Of a DNA stretch of 22,163 nt, positions 1-7,751 are shown one piece after another. Position 1 is the stretch's first letter. Every line of letters begins with the position of its first letter. Position numbers and translations under genes: made by a program. The stretch comes from Candidatus Bathyarchaeota archaeon. GTDB taxonomy: Archaea > Thermoproteota > Bathyarchaeia > TCS64. The notes under the pieces were generated by a model. The model was not told the DNA's origin. It saw nothing but the letters and a program-made list of their open reading frames with translations, and made no database searches. The DNA is taken from assembly GCA_018396515.1 (NCBI GenBank), contig JAGTQJ010000007.1, forward strand, positions 818 to 22,980, in the 5' to 3' direction.

Positions 1-1160
1 AGGTAGCCGTTCTCAACCCTGACCTCAACCCCCTGCCCATTCTCACCATAGAACCCGATGAGATCCCTCCATCCCTCGGGGATCCTCTGAAACCTATCTG
101 GGTTTACGGGTGCTGGTCTCCCAGAGATGATCCTTAGGGCTGTGGGGGCTGGGGGCCTCCAACCTGAGCCGTCATTGAGGTTGCTCAGCCAGCAGACCCC
201 TATACCGAGGTCTTTGTAGAATGCCACATGGTTTGTGAAGCCCGGCAGGCCTCCGGTGTGGGAGAGCATAACATGGCCGCTGTGGATACATCTGAACCAT
301 GTGAGCGCCATCCCGCTCCTAGAACACCCAGCGCCCTTCTGGAGCCTATGCATCTCCTCAACGGTCTCCTCATCCAGTAGGCGGCGCCCCCTGAATACCC
401 CCTTGTTTAGATTGCATATGATGAAGTGGGAGAGGTCGATGACATTTGAATATAGGCTCCCCGCGGGGTCCTCCGGCCTAGTTCCTATGATGTAACGGTC
501 CACGCTTTCCAGTGGCTTATCTGCTCCGCCGGCCCTCACATATCCAGTGGCAAGTGAGACCTCCATCTCAGGCGTCAGGTTGAAGCCGCTCATATCCATC
601 TCCAGCGGGCTGAGGACATGCCTCTTCACGTAGACATCGTAGGGCTCCCCTGAGAAGAGTTCTATGAGGTATCCCACGATGGTGTAGGCCGTGTTGCAGT
701 AGGCCCACGCCTCCCCGGGGGTTTTCACGACCCGGGCTGCCTTGGCTATGTAGTCCCTCAGGCTCAATGCCTCCTCAACCCTCCTGAAGAGTGGGGGAAC
801 CCTCGTCGGCATGCCCGAGTAGTGGGTCAGAAGATCCCTAATTGTGGCCCTCCTCTCGAAGGGGTTCCCAAGTTCGAAATCCAGATACATATCGACGGGG
901 TCATCGAGGCTGAAGCTACCCTTCTCCATTAATTGGAGAAACCCGAAGGTGACGAAGGGCTTGGTGACTGAGGCGCAGCGATAGACTGTTCTGGGGGTCG
1001 CTTTAATCCCATTCTCAACGTCGGCGTATCCAAAGCCCTTAGACCACACAACCTCCTCACCCATCACAACAGCTACGGAGGAGCCTGGATGGCCCCTGCA
1101 AACCAGTTCGGCTGTGATAAATTTCTCAAGCTCCTCGAAGACCTCAGAATCCTTCTCCAT
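1..1160 (-). CDS. Serine hydrolase, beta-lactamase / D-alanyl-D-alanine carboxypeptidase family (partial, 3' end beyond window)
   Basis: An open frame runs from an ATG at 1160 to the first base of the window without a stop, giving 386 residues and lacking only the C-terminus. Its motifs match the class C beta-lactamase/penicillin-binding-protein fold: S64-V-T-K67 (nucleophile and general base), Y154-C-N156, and H301-T-G303 in place of the usual KTG, followed by G-L-P-G-F. The family cleaves or transfers amides and esters, often of D-amino-acid peptides. Archaea lack murein, so esterase or D-peptidase activity is more likely than a cell-wall role. No signal peptide is visible, so it is probably cytoplasmic. 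A TATA-like element lies about 29 bases ahead and no clear Shine-Dalgarno sequence is seen, so translation may be nearly leaderless. The family call is firm; the substrate is unknown. Confidence 0.93.
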   Translation of the reverse strand, partial: MEKDSEVFEELEKFITAELVCRGHPGSSVAVVMGEEVVWSKGFGYADVENGIKATPRTVYRCASVTKPFVTFGFLQLMEKGSFSLDDPVDMYLDFELGNPFERRATIRDLLTHYSGMPTRVPPLFRRVEEALSLRDYIAKAARVVKTPGEAWAYCNTAYTIVGYLIELFSGEPYDVYVKRHVLSPLEMDMSGFNLTPEMEVSLATGYVRAGGADKPLESVDRYIIGTRPEDPAGSLYSNVIDLSHFIICNLNKGVFRGRRLLDEETVEEMHRLQKGAGCSRSGMALTWFRCIHSGHVMLSHTGGLPGFTNHVAFYKDLGIGVCWLSNLNDGSGWRPPAPTALRIISGRPAPVNPDRFQRIPEGWRDLIGFYGENGQGVEVRVENGY

Positions 1161-1185
1161 ACCAAGCGTTAAATCTAATATTAAA

Positions 1186-1193
1186 TATTTAAA
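1186..1193 (-). promoter_or_regulatory. TATA box for the serine hydrolase
   Basis: The minus strand reads TTTAAATA within an AT-rich block, about 29 bases upstream of the ATG at 1160. This is the spacing expected of an archaeal TATA box driving a transcript with little or no leader. Called from sequence and position only. Confidence 0.5.
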
Positions 1194-1330
1194 CTTCTCT
1201 TTTAATGAAATTTTGTAACCTTTCAGATGGAATGGCAGAATGTAAAATATAGCTTGAAGAACTAAGGTTAATTCAAGTTTAATCCCATCGACTTGGGTGG
1301 ATCAAGTAATCTTGGGTTTGAGCTGTTTTG

Positions 1331-1804
1331 TTACAGGGTATACTTGGTAGCCGAGATCCTCTCCTCGGCCGCGATCCTCATTATGAACCTCAGCGTCCCG
1401 CGGCCCATTGGCATCCCCTCTAGCTTTTCGAGAGGTACCCACCTGGCCTCAAGGGCATCTGAGGAGGGTTTGAGGCTTCCCGAGACCACCCTGCAGAGGA
1501 ACTCGGAGAGGATGTAGTGGAACCTAACCCTTCCCTTCTCATCCCTCACTATGGAGTCGTAGACCTCAAGCAGCTTTATAGGCTCTACCTCGATCCCGCA
1601 CTCCTCCCTCACCTCCCTGACTACGGCCTCCCTGACGGTCTCACCCAGCTCGACGACGCCCCCGGGCAACCCCCACAACCCCTCTCCAGGAGGGTTCCTC
1701 CTCCGAGTTAGGAGGACCTCATTACCCCTGAAGATCACGGCGGCCACCCCCGCTATGGGCCTATCCGGATACTCTCGCCCCATATTCTCATCCAGAGGGA
1801 TCAT
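1331..1804 (-). CDS. Nudix hydrolase
   Basis: A 157-residue protein of ordinary Nudix length. The complete Nudix box runs from G49 to I71: G49-x5-E55-x7-R63-E64-x-x-E67-E68-x-G70, with the usual upstream G-L-W-G-L-P-G-G. The family hydrolyses nucleoside diphosphates linked to another group (nucleotide sugars, ADP-ribose, oxidised dNTPs, dinucleotide cofactors), using divalent metal bound by the box glutamates. The substrate cannot be told from the motif. The ATG at 1804 is the furthest upstream start, because an in-frame TAG immediately precedes it. GAAAGG seven bases upstream is an acceptable ribosome binding site. A second ATG at residue 8 is an alternative. It is separated by 170 bases from the serine hydrolase, which has its own promoter, so the two are probably independent. 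Confidence 0.93.
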   Translation of the reverse strand: MIPLDENMGREYPDRPIAGVAAVIFRGNEVLLTRRRNPPGEGLWGLPGGVVELGETVREAVVREVREECGIEVEPIKLLEVYDSIVRDEKGRVRFHYILSEFLCRVVSGSLKPSSDALEARWVPLEKLEGMPMGRGTLRFIMRIAAEERISATKYTL

Positions 1805-1928
1805 CTAACAGCCTTTCAAGTCTAGGAGATATCATTCCTCCTTAAAGTGTTAATTATTCTCGCGGATGAATTGGAAATCTGACTAAATTGTGGTCGTGCT
1901 TACATCAAAGGGAACAAAAATAATATAT

Positions 1929-1944
1929 GGAAAATAAAAAATGG
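1929..1944 (-). terminator. U-rich terminator after the surface protein gene
   Basis: Just after the TAA at 1949 the minus strand reads CCATTTTTTATTTTC, a two-part T tract as expected for archaeal intrinsic termination. No strong hairpin is needed or seen. Confidence 0.5.
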
Positions 1945-1948
1945 AGAG

Positions 1949-3082
1949 TTATGTTTCCCTCCCCTTCTTCCTCGTTGCGAAGTAGGCGATCGCTGCGCCG
2001 ATGATGAGCCCCACTACGACTCCACCTCCGAGGCCCATATACAGGTTGTTCGTCCTCTCAACCTCTAGGGAGCTTACCCTAGCCTCAAGTGTCTTCGCCT
2101 TATCCTCTTGGGTCTTCAGCTTGGAGCTGAGCTCATCTATCTTGCTCTTCGATGCCGTTAACTCGGCGTTCAACTTTGAAATGTTATTCTGGAGTTCCAT
2201 TATCCTATAATAGGTCTCGAACTTCAACGCGAAGTTGATCATGTTGGTCACGAAGGTTGGGCCGTCTAGGTCTACGCCGTAGTAGACCGATGACCATGTT
2301 GGTTCATAATCCCCGTAGGGGCTCTCCCCGCTCGCTATGACCAGCCCTATCTTATCTCCGACCTTAACGAACTCGGCTGCGTTAAGTACTAGGGAACCCG
2401 ACTGACCTGCGGTATGAGCCTTCGCCGCAGGCGGGTTGTTCTCGACTATCTTCCCATTAGGACTGGTCCTGACAATCCTGACCACGTTTTCAGGCTTCTC
2501 AGCCTCTAGAGATGCCCAGGAGCCGTCGGGCTTGACATAGGCCAGTACACCTGGGCCGTGGTAGAGGACAGGCTTGGAGATGCCGACTAGGAGGTCACTC
2601 CTCACAGGCTCATCCGGGTCGACGTTGGCCACAACCCTATAGGAAGCTTTAGCGTTCTGAACGGGATCCTCTGCGGAGCATAGGTCTAACCTAAGCCTTG
2701 AGCCCAACGCCTCCAGTAGGCCGTTTGCGGTGTCTTGGTAGCCCACACCTGGTCCATAGTCGCTATCTGCTGCGATCCAGACAGCCTTTCCCCCCTCGAG
2801 GAACCAGGACTTAAGGGCCGATATCTCATCGGGCGTAAAGGCGACTGTCGGTTGTCCTATGAGTAGAAGCTTGGCTCCTGAGAGGGAGGCGGAGTTGAAC
2901 TCCTTGATGGTTCTCCATTCAACAAAGGTAATATTTCCGGTTATGAAGTTGAGATACTTGTCGCTCTCCCCATGCGATAGGTCCACCGCGACAATAACGT
3001 GCTCGCCTCCAACGGGGGTCGATGCAGGTAGAGCCGCCGTGGTTAGGAGAAGGAGAAGTAATGCGATCCTCTTAGGTGACAT
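1949..3082 (-). CDS. Membrane-anchored extracellular protein with GATase1/DUF4350-like domain and coiled coil
   Basis: About 377 residues. An N-terminal signal peptide (K-R then a leucine/alanine core, residues 4-22) leads into a domain of about residues 28-290. Its L-L-L-I-G-Q-P, hydrophobic strands and L-E-G-G-K-A-V-W-I-A-A-D resemble the glutamine-amidotransferase-like or DUF4350 fold found in surface proteins. I see no convincing catalytic triad, so it is probably a binding or structural domain. Residues of about 295-345 are heptad-rich and charged (coiled coil). Residues of about 350-370 are a glycine-rich membrane helix followed by R-K-K. The protein should therefore stand outside the cell on a stalk. 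ATG at 3082 is preferred over TTG at 3085. It is divergent from the ABC transporter operon across a 98-base spacer with a palindrome, which suggests shared regulation. The exact function is unknown. Confidence 0.85.
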   Translation of the reverse strand: MSPKRIALLLLLLTTAALPASTPVGGEHVIVAVDLSHGESDKYLNFITGNITFVEWRTIKEFNSASLSGAKLLLIGQPTVAFTPDEISALKSWFLEGGKAVWIAADSDYGPGVGYQDTANGLLEALGSRLRLDLCSAEDPVQNAKASYRVVANVDPDEPVRSDLLVGISKPVLYHGPGVLAYVKPDGSWASLEAEKPENVVRIVRTSPNGKIVENNPPAAKAHTAGQSGSLVLNAAEFVKVGDKIGLVIASGESPYGDYEPTWSSVYYGVDLDGPTFVTNMINFALKFETYYRIMELQNNISKLNAELTASKSKIDELSSKLKTQEDKAKTLEARVSSLEVERTNNLYMGLGGGVVVGLIIGAAIAYFATRKKGRET

Positions 3083-3125
3083 CAACTATCTCTTTTTAGT
3101 GGTAATATTTATGATTTTATATTTA

Positions 3126-3149
3126 TTTTCAAGGTTCAACCCTTGAAAA
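3126..3149. promoter_or_regulatory. Perfect 9+9 inverted repeat, candidate operator between divergent genes
   Basis: The arm TTTTCAAGG (3126-3134) and its exact reverse complement CCTTGAAAA (3141-3149) flank a 6-base spacer. The repeat ends one base before the TATA element of the plus-strand operon and overlaps the position of its BRE. On the other side it lies next to the AT-rich promoter of the minus-strand surface protein. This is the geometry of a binding site for a dimeric transcription factor. No regulator gene lies beside it. Confidence 0.55.
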
Positions 3150-3163
3150 GCTTAAAATAAACG
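3150..3163 (+). promoter_or_regulatory. TATA/BRE promoter of the ABC transporter operon, with start-deciding GGGG motif at 3177-3180
   Basis: GAAAAG followed by CTTAAAATAA resembles an archaeal BRE plus TATA box, 25 bases before ATG 3181 and 31 before ATG 3187. AAAGGGG lies at 3174-3180. It directly abuts ATG 3181 but is six bases from ATG 3187, so it would favour the second start if the transcript carries a leader. A leaderless transcript would use 3181. Confidence 0.55.
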
Positions 3164-3180
3164 CTCAACCTTCAAAGGGG

Positions 3181-4824
3181 ATGAGCATGAATTCCAAGGC
3201 TGGTGAGAGGCCTAAGAGGGTTATTATTGCTCTTGGATTAATCCTAATCGCCGTCTCCCTAGCCGCCTTCTATCTCTTAAGGCCTAGAGAGGAGGTCCCA
3301 GAGAAGACATATGTCCTCTCGGGGAGGGTGACCGACTCTGCGACGGGTTCTCCACTTAAAGATGCCACCGTTAAGGTGGCTGGGAGGTCTGTCAAGACCG
3401 ATGAGGATGGCAGATACCGGGTCGAGCTTAGGCCTGGAAACTACTCCATAACTGTGGAGAGGGAGGGCTACACCTCCAAGTCTGAGCTCTTGGAGATTAG
3501 GGATAAGGACATCTCCATGACAATAGCCCTAGTCCAGGTGAGGAAGCCTATCACCCTCGTCATCCTAACTAGGCACGACACGACTATACAGGAGAAGGCC
3601 AAGGCATCCTTCTTGGCTAGCAATATCTCAAAGGAGTTGAACATAGTTGACTTGAGGTTCATGCCCTCCGCAGGGCCCCTATGGGAGGACTACCTCAAGA
3701 GGGAGGGGGAGGTAGATGTTGCTTGGGGAGGGGGGCCAACCCTCTTCGACTCCCTCCTAAAATACTGGGCTCCACCGACTTCAAAGAATGCCTTAGAAAT
3801 AATAGCGGAGATACCTGAAAAGATTGGGGGGGCGCCAGTCAAGAGGTTCGGGGGTAACGGTAGCCTCCTCTGGGTCGCATCTGCCATCTCCAGCTTCGGA
3901 TATACCGTGAATAAAAGGGGCCTGAGTTCATGGGGGCTTGATAAGCCCCTTTCTTGGAGGGATCTGGCCTCCCCAAGCCTAGCTGTTCTACCCTACCCTC
4001 AGCTGGGTATAGCCGACCCCCTAAGGAGCACAAGCCATACCAGAATATATGAGATCATCCTCCAGGCCTATGGTTGGGATGAGGGGTGGAGGGTTCTCTC
4101 CTTGATGGCTGCGAACTCCAAGATCTACGATAGCAGCGATGCAGTGAGGGAGGGAGTGATAACCGGAGACCTGGCGATAGGGATCACCATAGACTTCTAT
4201 GGATACCAAGCCATGAAGGTCAACCCAGACACGGAGTATATCATACCAGAGGGGGAGTCCATAATAAACGGGGATCCCATCGCCCTCGTATCCTCGAGCA
4301 GGAGGAGGGAGGCAGCCGAGTCCTTCATCGCTTGGGTATTATCACCCGAAGGGCAGAAGTTGTGGCTGGATCCGAACATAAACAGGATGCCTGTGAATGC
4401 GAGGGTCTTCGAGACCCCTGAGGGGAGGGCCCGAGAGGATCTTAGAAAGCTATATGAACAGACCCTGAAGACGAGGGGGATAGAGTTCGACGATGAGAGG
4501 GCTCTAAGAACCGAATTGGCGATGCAGCAGTACTTCAAAGCCGTCCTAATAGACCAGAACCTGGAGCTCAAGAGGGCCTGGAGGGAGGTGGCCAAGCTTA
4601 GAGCATCAGACCCTGAGAGGTATGAGGAGCTGAGGAGGAGGTTGACCGACATCCTCTCATTTAAGGATCCCACCACGGGGAGGGTTGAGAGGTTCACAGA
4701 GGAGTATGCCGCCACCATAAACCCGAGGCTCGTGGACCCGACATTCTCGGACTCCATGATGAAGGCCTGGAGGGAGGCCGCTAGGGAGAGGTTCGCGGAG
4801 ATATACAACTTGGCCTCTAGATAG
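3181..4824 (+). CDS. ABC transporter substrate-binding protein with N-terminal CarboxypepD_reg-like domain
   Basis: A 547-residue protein. It has a short basic N-terminus, a membrane helix at about 14-33 without a lipobox cysteine, then a beta-sandwich carboxypeptidase-regulatory-like domain at about 44-118 (V-S-G-R-V-T-D with D-E-D-G-R-Y and Y-S-I-T-V-x-x-x-G-Y). Residues of about 122-410 form an extracellular solute-binding domain of the iron(III)/thiamine type: V-A-W-G-G-G-P-T-L-F-D, F-G-Y-T-V-N, W-R-D-L-A-S-P, and S-P-E-G-Q-K-L-W-L-D. A further helical, charged tail of about 135 residues follows and is not part of the usual family. The protein should sit outside the membrane, tethered by its N-terminus. 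It is the first gene of a four-gene operon; the permease starts nine bases after its stop. The ligand is not evident. ATG 3187 is an alternative start. Confidence 0.9.
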   Translation: MSMNSKAGERPKRVIIALGLILIAVSLAAFYLLRPREEVPEKTYVLSGRVTDSATGSPLKDATVKVAGRSVKTDEDGRYRVELRPGNYSITVEREGYTSKSELLEIRDKDISMTIALVQVRKPITLVILTRHDTTIQEKAKASFLASNISKELNIVDLRFMPSAGPLWEDYLKREGEVDVAWGGGPTLFDSLLKYWAPPTSKNALEIIAEIPEKIGGAPVKRFGGNGSLLWVASAISSFGYTVNKRGLSSWGLDKPLSWRDLASPSLAVLPYPQLGIADPLRSTSHTRIYEIILQAYGWDEGWRVLSLMAANSKIYDSSDAVREGVITGDLAIGITIDFYGYQAMKVNPDTEYIIPEGESIINGDPIALVSSSRRREAAESFIAWVLSPEGQKLWLDPNINRMPVNARVFETPEGRAREDLRKLYEQTLKTRGIEFDDERALRTELAMQQYFKAVLIDQNLELKRAWREVAKLRASDPERYEELRRRLTDILSFKDPTTGRVERFTEEYAATINPRLVDPTFSDSMMKAWREAARERFAEIYNLASR

Positions 4825-4833
4825 GTCGGGGCG

Positions 4834-6657
4834 ATGATGGTCTGGGTGAGGGGGAGGTTCAGAAGGCTCCTCTTCGAGCTAGATCCCACCTCCATAGCGT
4901 TCATCTCGATACCTCTAATCATCTTCCTCTTCTTCCTCATCTACCCCCTATCAGAGATGCTGGTGATAGCCTTCACCAAGGATGGAAACCCATCCCTCTC
5001 CTGGTTCATGGACATCTTCACCTCGAGGTTTTACATAGACCCTATAGGGCAGGGGGCCATACTTGAGTATAGCCCTGATTACAACCTCCTGTACATCCAG
5101 GGTAGGGATCACGGGGTCATCCTCAACTCGCTGATCGTCGCAGCCTCGGTCTCTGGGATCGCAGGTCTCTTCGGTCTGCTCGTGGCCTTCATCCTAGCCA
5201 GATACGAGTTCCCCGGGAAATCCCTCTTCAGGGTTCTCTCCATGACGCCCCTCCTCCTATCCCCCTTCGTCAATGTCTTCGTGGTGAAGAAACTTTTCGA
5301 GCCCTTCGGCCTCCTGAACTGGCTCCTCCATGAGGTGCTCAGGGCCCTGCCATTCAGGGTTTACTTCGATGGCCTAGCAGCCGTGATCCTGGTCCAGAGC
5401 TTAACCTTCTACCCCATCGTCGTCCTGAACACCTACTCAGCCCTCGTCAATATGGATCCAACCATGGAGGAGCAGGGGGAGAATCTGGGAGCCAAGGGCC
5501 TAGGCCTCTTCCTTAGGGTTACCCTGCCCCTCTCCCTCCCTGGGCTGTTGGCAGGTTCGCTGCTTGTCTTCATATTCAGCCTCGAGGATCTGGGTGCCCC
5601 CATAGTCTTCCACGGTCACCCCCTAGCGAGAAAGCTGATATCGTTCCAGGTCTACTCCCGATTTATCAGTGAGACGGGGGTGAGGTCCCCGGAGATAGCT
5701 GCCCTCTCCCTCATCCTCCTCGCCTGCGCCATAGCCGTATTCATCGCCATAAAGAACTATGTTATGCTTAGGCCCTATGCTACTGTGAGCCGGGGTGGGA
5801 GGTGGAAGCCCAGGCTAAGGAGGCTAGGCCCAGCGGGATTGGCAGCAGTATACCTAATTCTTCCCCTCTTAGTGTTCTCATCTCTCCCTCAGTTGGGTGT
5901 CGTCGCCCTAGCCTTCTCTGAGAGGTGGGCTGGGTTGCTGCCAGAGGGTTTAACCACATGGAACCTCATCCAGATCTTCGTTAATCCAAGGGTATCTAGG
6001 TTTCTAATCAACAGCCTCACCTACGCCCTCATCTCCCTTGTGATCATCATCTCCCTATCCCTAATGGCCTCATACACCGCGAGTAGGATGAGGTTCAGGG
6101 GGGCATCGCTTATAGATGCGCTGATCACATCTCCAATAGCCATTCCGGGCATAGCCATCGCCATATCCTACTTCTACTTCTTCTCAAACCACTTCAGGGG
6201 CACACCCGTAGATCCAATAAACGTCCTCCAGTTCAACCCTGCCCCGATATTGGTATTGGGCTACTCTCTCAGGAGGATGCCCTTCGCTGCTAGGGCCATA
6301 TTCGCGGGGCTCCAGCAGGTACATGTCAACCTGGAGGAGGCCGCTATGAATCTTGGGGCTGGGAGGCTTAGGACGATAGCTAGGGTCACAGCCCCCCTCA
6401 TCTCCCTCAACATCCTCAGCGGGGCCTTAACGAGCTTCGTCTATGTTGTTGGAGAGGTGAGCCTCAGCATAATAATAGGTGTCCTGAACATGGAGTATGC
6501 ACCCATGACGGCATACATGAGGGATGTCTGGCTCTCAGCCGTGGGCTCCCTCCAGATAGCTGCCGCTCTAGGCCTCCTGCTCATGCTCATGCAGCTCTCC
6601 GTCATCCTCATCACCACCGTCGGGCTCAAGCAGAGGTACGCCTTCATGGGTGTGTAG
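4834..6657 (+). CDS. ABC transporter permease, fused two-domain (FbpB/iron(III)-type)
   Basis: A 607-residue polytopic membrane protein containing two binding-protein-dependent permease domains in one chain, as in FbpB. Each half carries the cytoplasmic coupling loop that contacts the ATPase: residues of about 212-232 (E-E-Q-G-E-N-L-G-A) and about 500-520 (E-E-A-A-M-N-L-G-A). Hydrophobic helices include about 22-46, 97-122, 181-205, 286-306, 335-360, 392-415, 428-450 and 570-597. A large external stretch (about 50-95) separates the first two helices. A single gene thus supplies the whole channel, and only one ATPase gene follows. The stop is two bases from the ATPase ATG (TAG-C-ATG), so the two are surely translated together. 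The transporter class is firm; the substrate is not known. Confidence 0.93.
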   Translation: MMVWVRGRFRRLLFELDPTSIAFISIPLIIFLFFLIYPLSEMLVIAFTKDGNPSLSWFMDIFTSRFYIDPIGQGAILEYSPDYNLLYIQGRDHGVILNSLIVAASVSGIAGLFGLLVAFILARYEFPGKSLFRVLSMTPLLLSPFVNVFVVKKLFEPFGLLNWLLHEVLRALPFRVYFDGLAAVILVQSLTFYPIVVLNTYSALVNMDPTMEEQGENLGAKGLGLFLRVTLPLSLPGLLAGSLLVFIFSLEDLGAPIVFHGHPLARKLISFQVYSRFISETGVRSPEIAALSLILLACAIAVFIAIKNYVMLRPYATVSRGGRWKPRLRRLGPAGLAAVYLILPLLVFSSLPQLGVVALAFSERWAGLLPEGLTTWNLIQIFVNPRVSRFLINSLTYALISLVIIISLSLMASYTASRMRFRGASLIDALITSPIAIPGIAIAISYFYFFSNHFRGTPVDPINVLQFNPAPILVLGYSLRRMPFAARAIFAGLQQVHVNLEEAAMNLGAGRLRTIARVTAPLISLNILSGALTSFVYVVGEVSLSIIIGVLNMEYAPMTAYMRDVWLSAVGSLQIAAALGLLLMLMQLSVILITTVGLKQRYAFMGV

Positions 6658-6658
6658 C

Positions 6659-7726
6659 ATGGTCGAGGTTAGGCTTGAGAGGGTAACGAAGAGGTTTGGA
6701 AGAGTCGTGGCGGTGGACGAAGTTACCCTATCCATCAGGGATGGGGAGCTCTTCACCCTCCTGGGACCGAGCGGGTGTGGGAAGACCACCGTCCTGAGGA
6801 TCATAGCAGGCCTAGAGCTCCCCGACTCTGGGAGGGTCTACTTCGGGGATAGGGATGTGACATTCATGAAGGCCTATGAGAGGAGGGCGGTGATGGTCTT
6901 CCAGAACTACGCCCTCTGGCCCCACATGAAGATCTATGACAATGTCGCCTTCGGCCTGAGGCTCATGAGGCTGGGGAGGGGGGAGATATCGAAGAGGGTG
7001 AGGGAGGCTCTGGAGATGGTGAGGCTTGAGGGCTTCGAGGATAGATATCCGAACCAGCTCAGCGGGGGGGAGCAGCAGAGGGTGGCCCTAGCAAGGGCAT
7101 TAGCAGTAGAGCCTGAGGTCCTCCTACTAGACGAGCCCCTCAGCAACCTTGACGCCAAGCTGAGGGTGGAGATGAGGGAGGAGCTAAGGAGGCTCCAGAA
7201 GGAGTTCAAGATCACCTCGATCTACGTGACCCACGATCAGGAGGAGGCCCTAAGCATATCCGACAGGGTTGCAGTCATGAACAGGGGGAGGATCCACCAG
7301 GTTGGAACCCCCCTCGAGGTCTACGAGGAGCCGATCGACCCCTTCGTCGCCTCCTTCATAGGGAGGGCCTCAACAATATACGGAATCATGACCGGAGTGG
7401 AGGAGGGCCTCGCCGTAGTGGATTCGGGAGGCATGAGGTTCAAGGGGAGGCTCTTAGAGAAGGTCCCAGAGGGCTCCAGGGTTGTTGCCATATTCAGGCC
7501 TGAGGACTTCACATTCGGCCAAGAGGCTGAGGGCCTCAACATGTTCGAGGGGGTTGTAGACACCGTGATCTTCCTAGGGGCCCACTTCCACATAAGGGTA
7601 CAAGTGGATGGCGTGGAGCTCCTCGCCAGGGTTGAGCCTAGGATGGTGCCAGAAAAAGGTTCCAAGATCAAGCTTAGTATAGACCCTGACCAGGTTAAGG
7701 TCCTGCCCACTCCCAACAAATCTTAA
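6659..7726 (+). CDS. ABC transporter ATP-binding protein (iron(III)/spermidine/sugar-type, with C-terminal TOBE-like region)
   Basis: With the ATG at 6659 the protein has 355 residues. All ATPase motifs are intact: Walker A G36-P-S-G-C-G-K-T-T44, Q-loop around F-Q82-N, signature L-S-G-G-E-Q-Q-R (134-141), Walker B L-L-L-D-E-P (155-160), D-loop S-N-L-D and H-loop T-H192-D. Residues of about 235-350 form the beta-rich regulatory region seen in the CUT1/iron/spermidine importers (I-F-R-P-E-D). A GTG at 6650 in the same frame would overlap the permease stop. ATG 6659 is preferred because the family normally begins directly with M-V-E-V-x-L-x-x-V-x-K-x-F. It powers the permease encoded just upstream. 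Confidence 0.95.
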   Translation: MVEVRLERVTKRFGRVVAVDEVTLSIRDGELFTLLGPSGCGKTTVLRIIAGLELPDSGRVYFGDRDVTFMKAYERRAVMVFQNYALWPHMKIYDNVAFGLRLMRLGRGEISKRVREALEMVRLEGFEDRYPNQLSGGEQQRVALARALAVEPEVLLLDEPLSNLDAKLRVEMREELRRLQKEFKITSIYVTHDQEEALSISDRVAVMNRGRIHQVGTPLEVYEEPIDPFVASFIGRASTIYGIMTGVEEGLAVVDSGGMRFKGRLLEKVPEGSRVVAIFRPEDFTFGQEAEGLNMFEGVVDTVIFLGAHFHIRVQVDGVELLARVEPRMVPEKGSKIKLSIDPDQVKVLPTPNKS

Positions 7727-7751
7727 TTAGAACCCCGTAAATGAATCATGT

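Noticed and set aside
4197..4940. Minus-strand open frame of 247 codons opposite the binding-protein gene
   Set aside because: It is low-complexity, serine/leucine-rich and antisense to a clear family protein, with no promoter or motif support.
6650..6652. GTG at 6650 as the start of the ABC ATPase
   Set aside because: It would overlap the permease stop and add three residues foreign to the family. ATG 6659 gives the standard N-terminus.
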